From assembly GCA_037043235.1 (NCBI GenBank), contig JAWRVZ010000028.1:5094501-5158500 (forward strand): 64,000 nt of DNA, given 5' to 3'. The DNA comes from Rhodeus uyekii (lineage: Eukaryota; Chordata; Actinopteri; Cypriniformes; Acheilognathidae). Made by a program: the position numbers and the translations under genes. The notes under the pieces were generated by a model that was given only the letters and a program-made list of their open reading frames with translations, was not told the origin of the DNA and did not search any database. Shown one piece after another: positions 63,925-64,000 of this stretch; position 1 is the stretch's first letter; each line of letters begins with the position of its first letter.

Positions 63925-64000
63925 CAGTAATACCTCGGTTTACGAGTTTAATTCGTTCCAAGAGCTCGTAACTCAAAATTCTCGTACACCAAAACAATTT
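63925..64000 (+). mobile_element. Tigger-family element, left end (cut by window edge)
   Basis: Starts CAGTAATACCTCGGTTTACGAG after TA, then 'ttcgttccaagagctcgtaactc'. Fourth member of this terminal-repeat family in the window and the one closest to the consensus; the remainder lies beyond 64000. Confidence 0.8.

Overview
The window is vertebrate nuclear DNA, most likely from a cyprinid-type teleost. It has compact split genes with GT-AG introns, many (GT)n, (GA)n and (AT)n microsatellites, repeated copies of one tRNA-derived SINE with a LINE-like tail, several Tc1/mariner, Tigger/pogo and hAT-type relics, and a light-chain V segment of fish type. Nothing prokaryotic is present. The species call is inference from repeat content.

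Layout. 1-10.7 kb is gene-poor and repeat-rich. It holds an immunoglobulin light-chain V pseudogene (4483-5039) with a canonical 12-spacer recombination signal, followed by two Tc1-like transposon relics. 10773-39177 (minus strand) is a complete 18-exon nrbp2 gene. All splice junctions are in frame and give 505 codons, with a 15.9 kb first intron packed with repeats. 42290-53815 (minus) is a tandem cluster of three chemerin-like (rarres2) genes, called A, B and C from left to right; A and B are complete 4-exon genes, and C has three exons with no recognisable terminal exon. 56406-63492 (minus) is the 3' part of an AE2-type anion exchanger (slc4a2), ten exons covering most of the membrane domain and the C-terminus; its 5' part lies beyond 64000. 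All four loci are transcribed leftward. In human, RARRES2 and SLC4A2 both lie on 7q36.1, which fits their being neighbours here.

The genes are not an operon or pathway: nrbp2 encodes a pseudokinase adaptor, rarres2 genes encode secreted cystatin/cathelicidin-fold chemoattractants, and slc4a2 encodes a chloride/bicarbonate exchanger.

Most notable observations: (1) chemerin genes B and C share a nearly identical exon 2 with its intron edges while exons 1 and 3 are strongly diverged, which looks like exon-restricted gene conversion; (2) a Tigger-family terminal repeat has expanded in place into a higher-order 55/36-bp minisatellite; (3) three DNA transposons are nested inside one another in nrbp2 intron 1; (4) the last slc4a2 intron is mostly a 22-bp purine/pyrimidine-biased minisatellite and the last exon reads in frame only from an internal acceptor or with a frameshift; (5) two long inverted repeats in nrbp2 introns could form double-stranded RNA.
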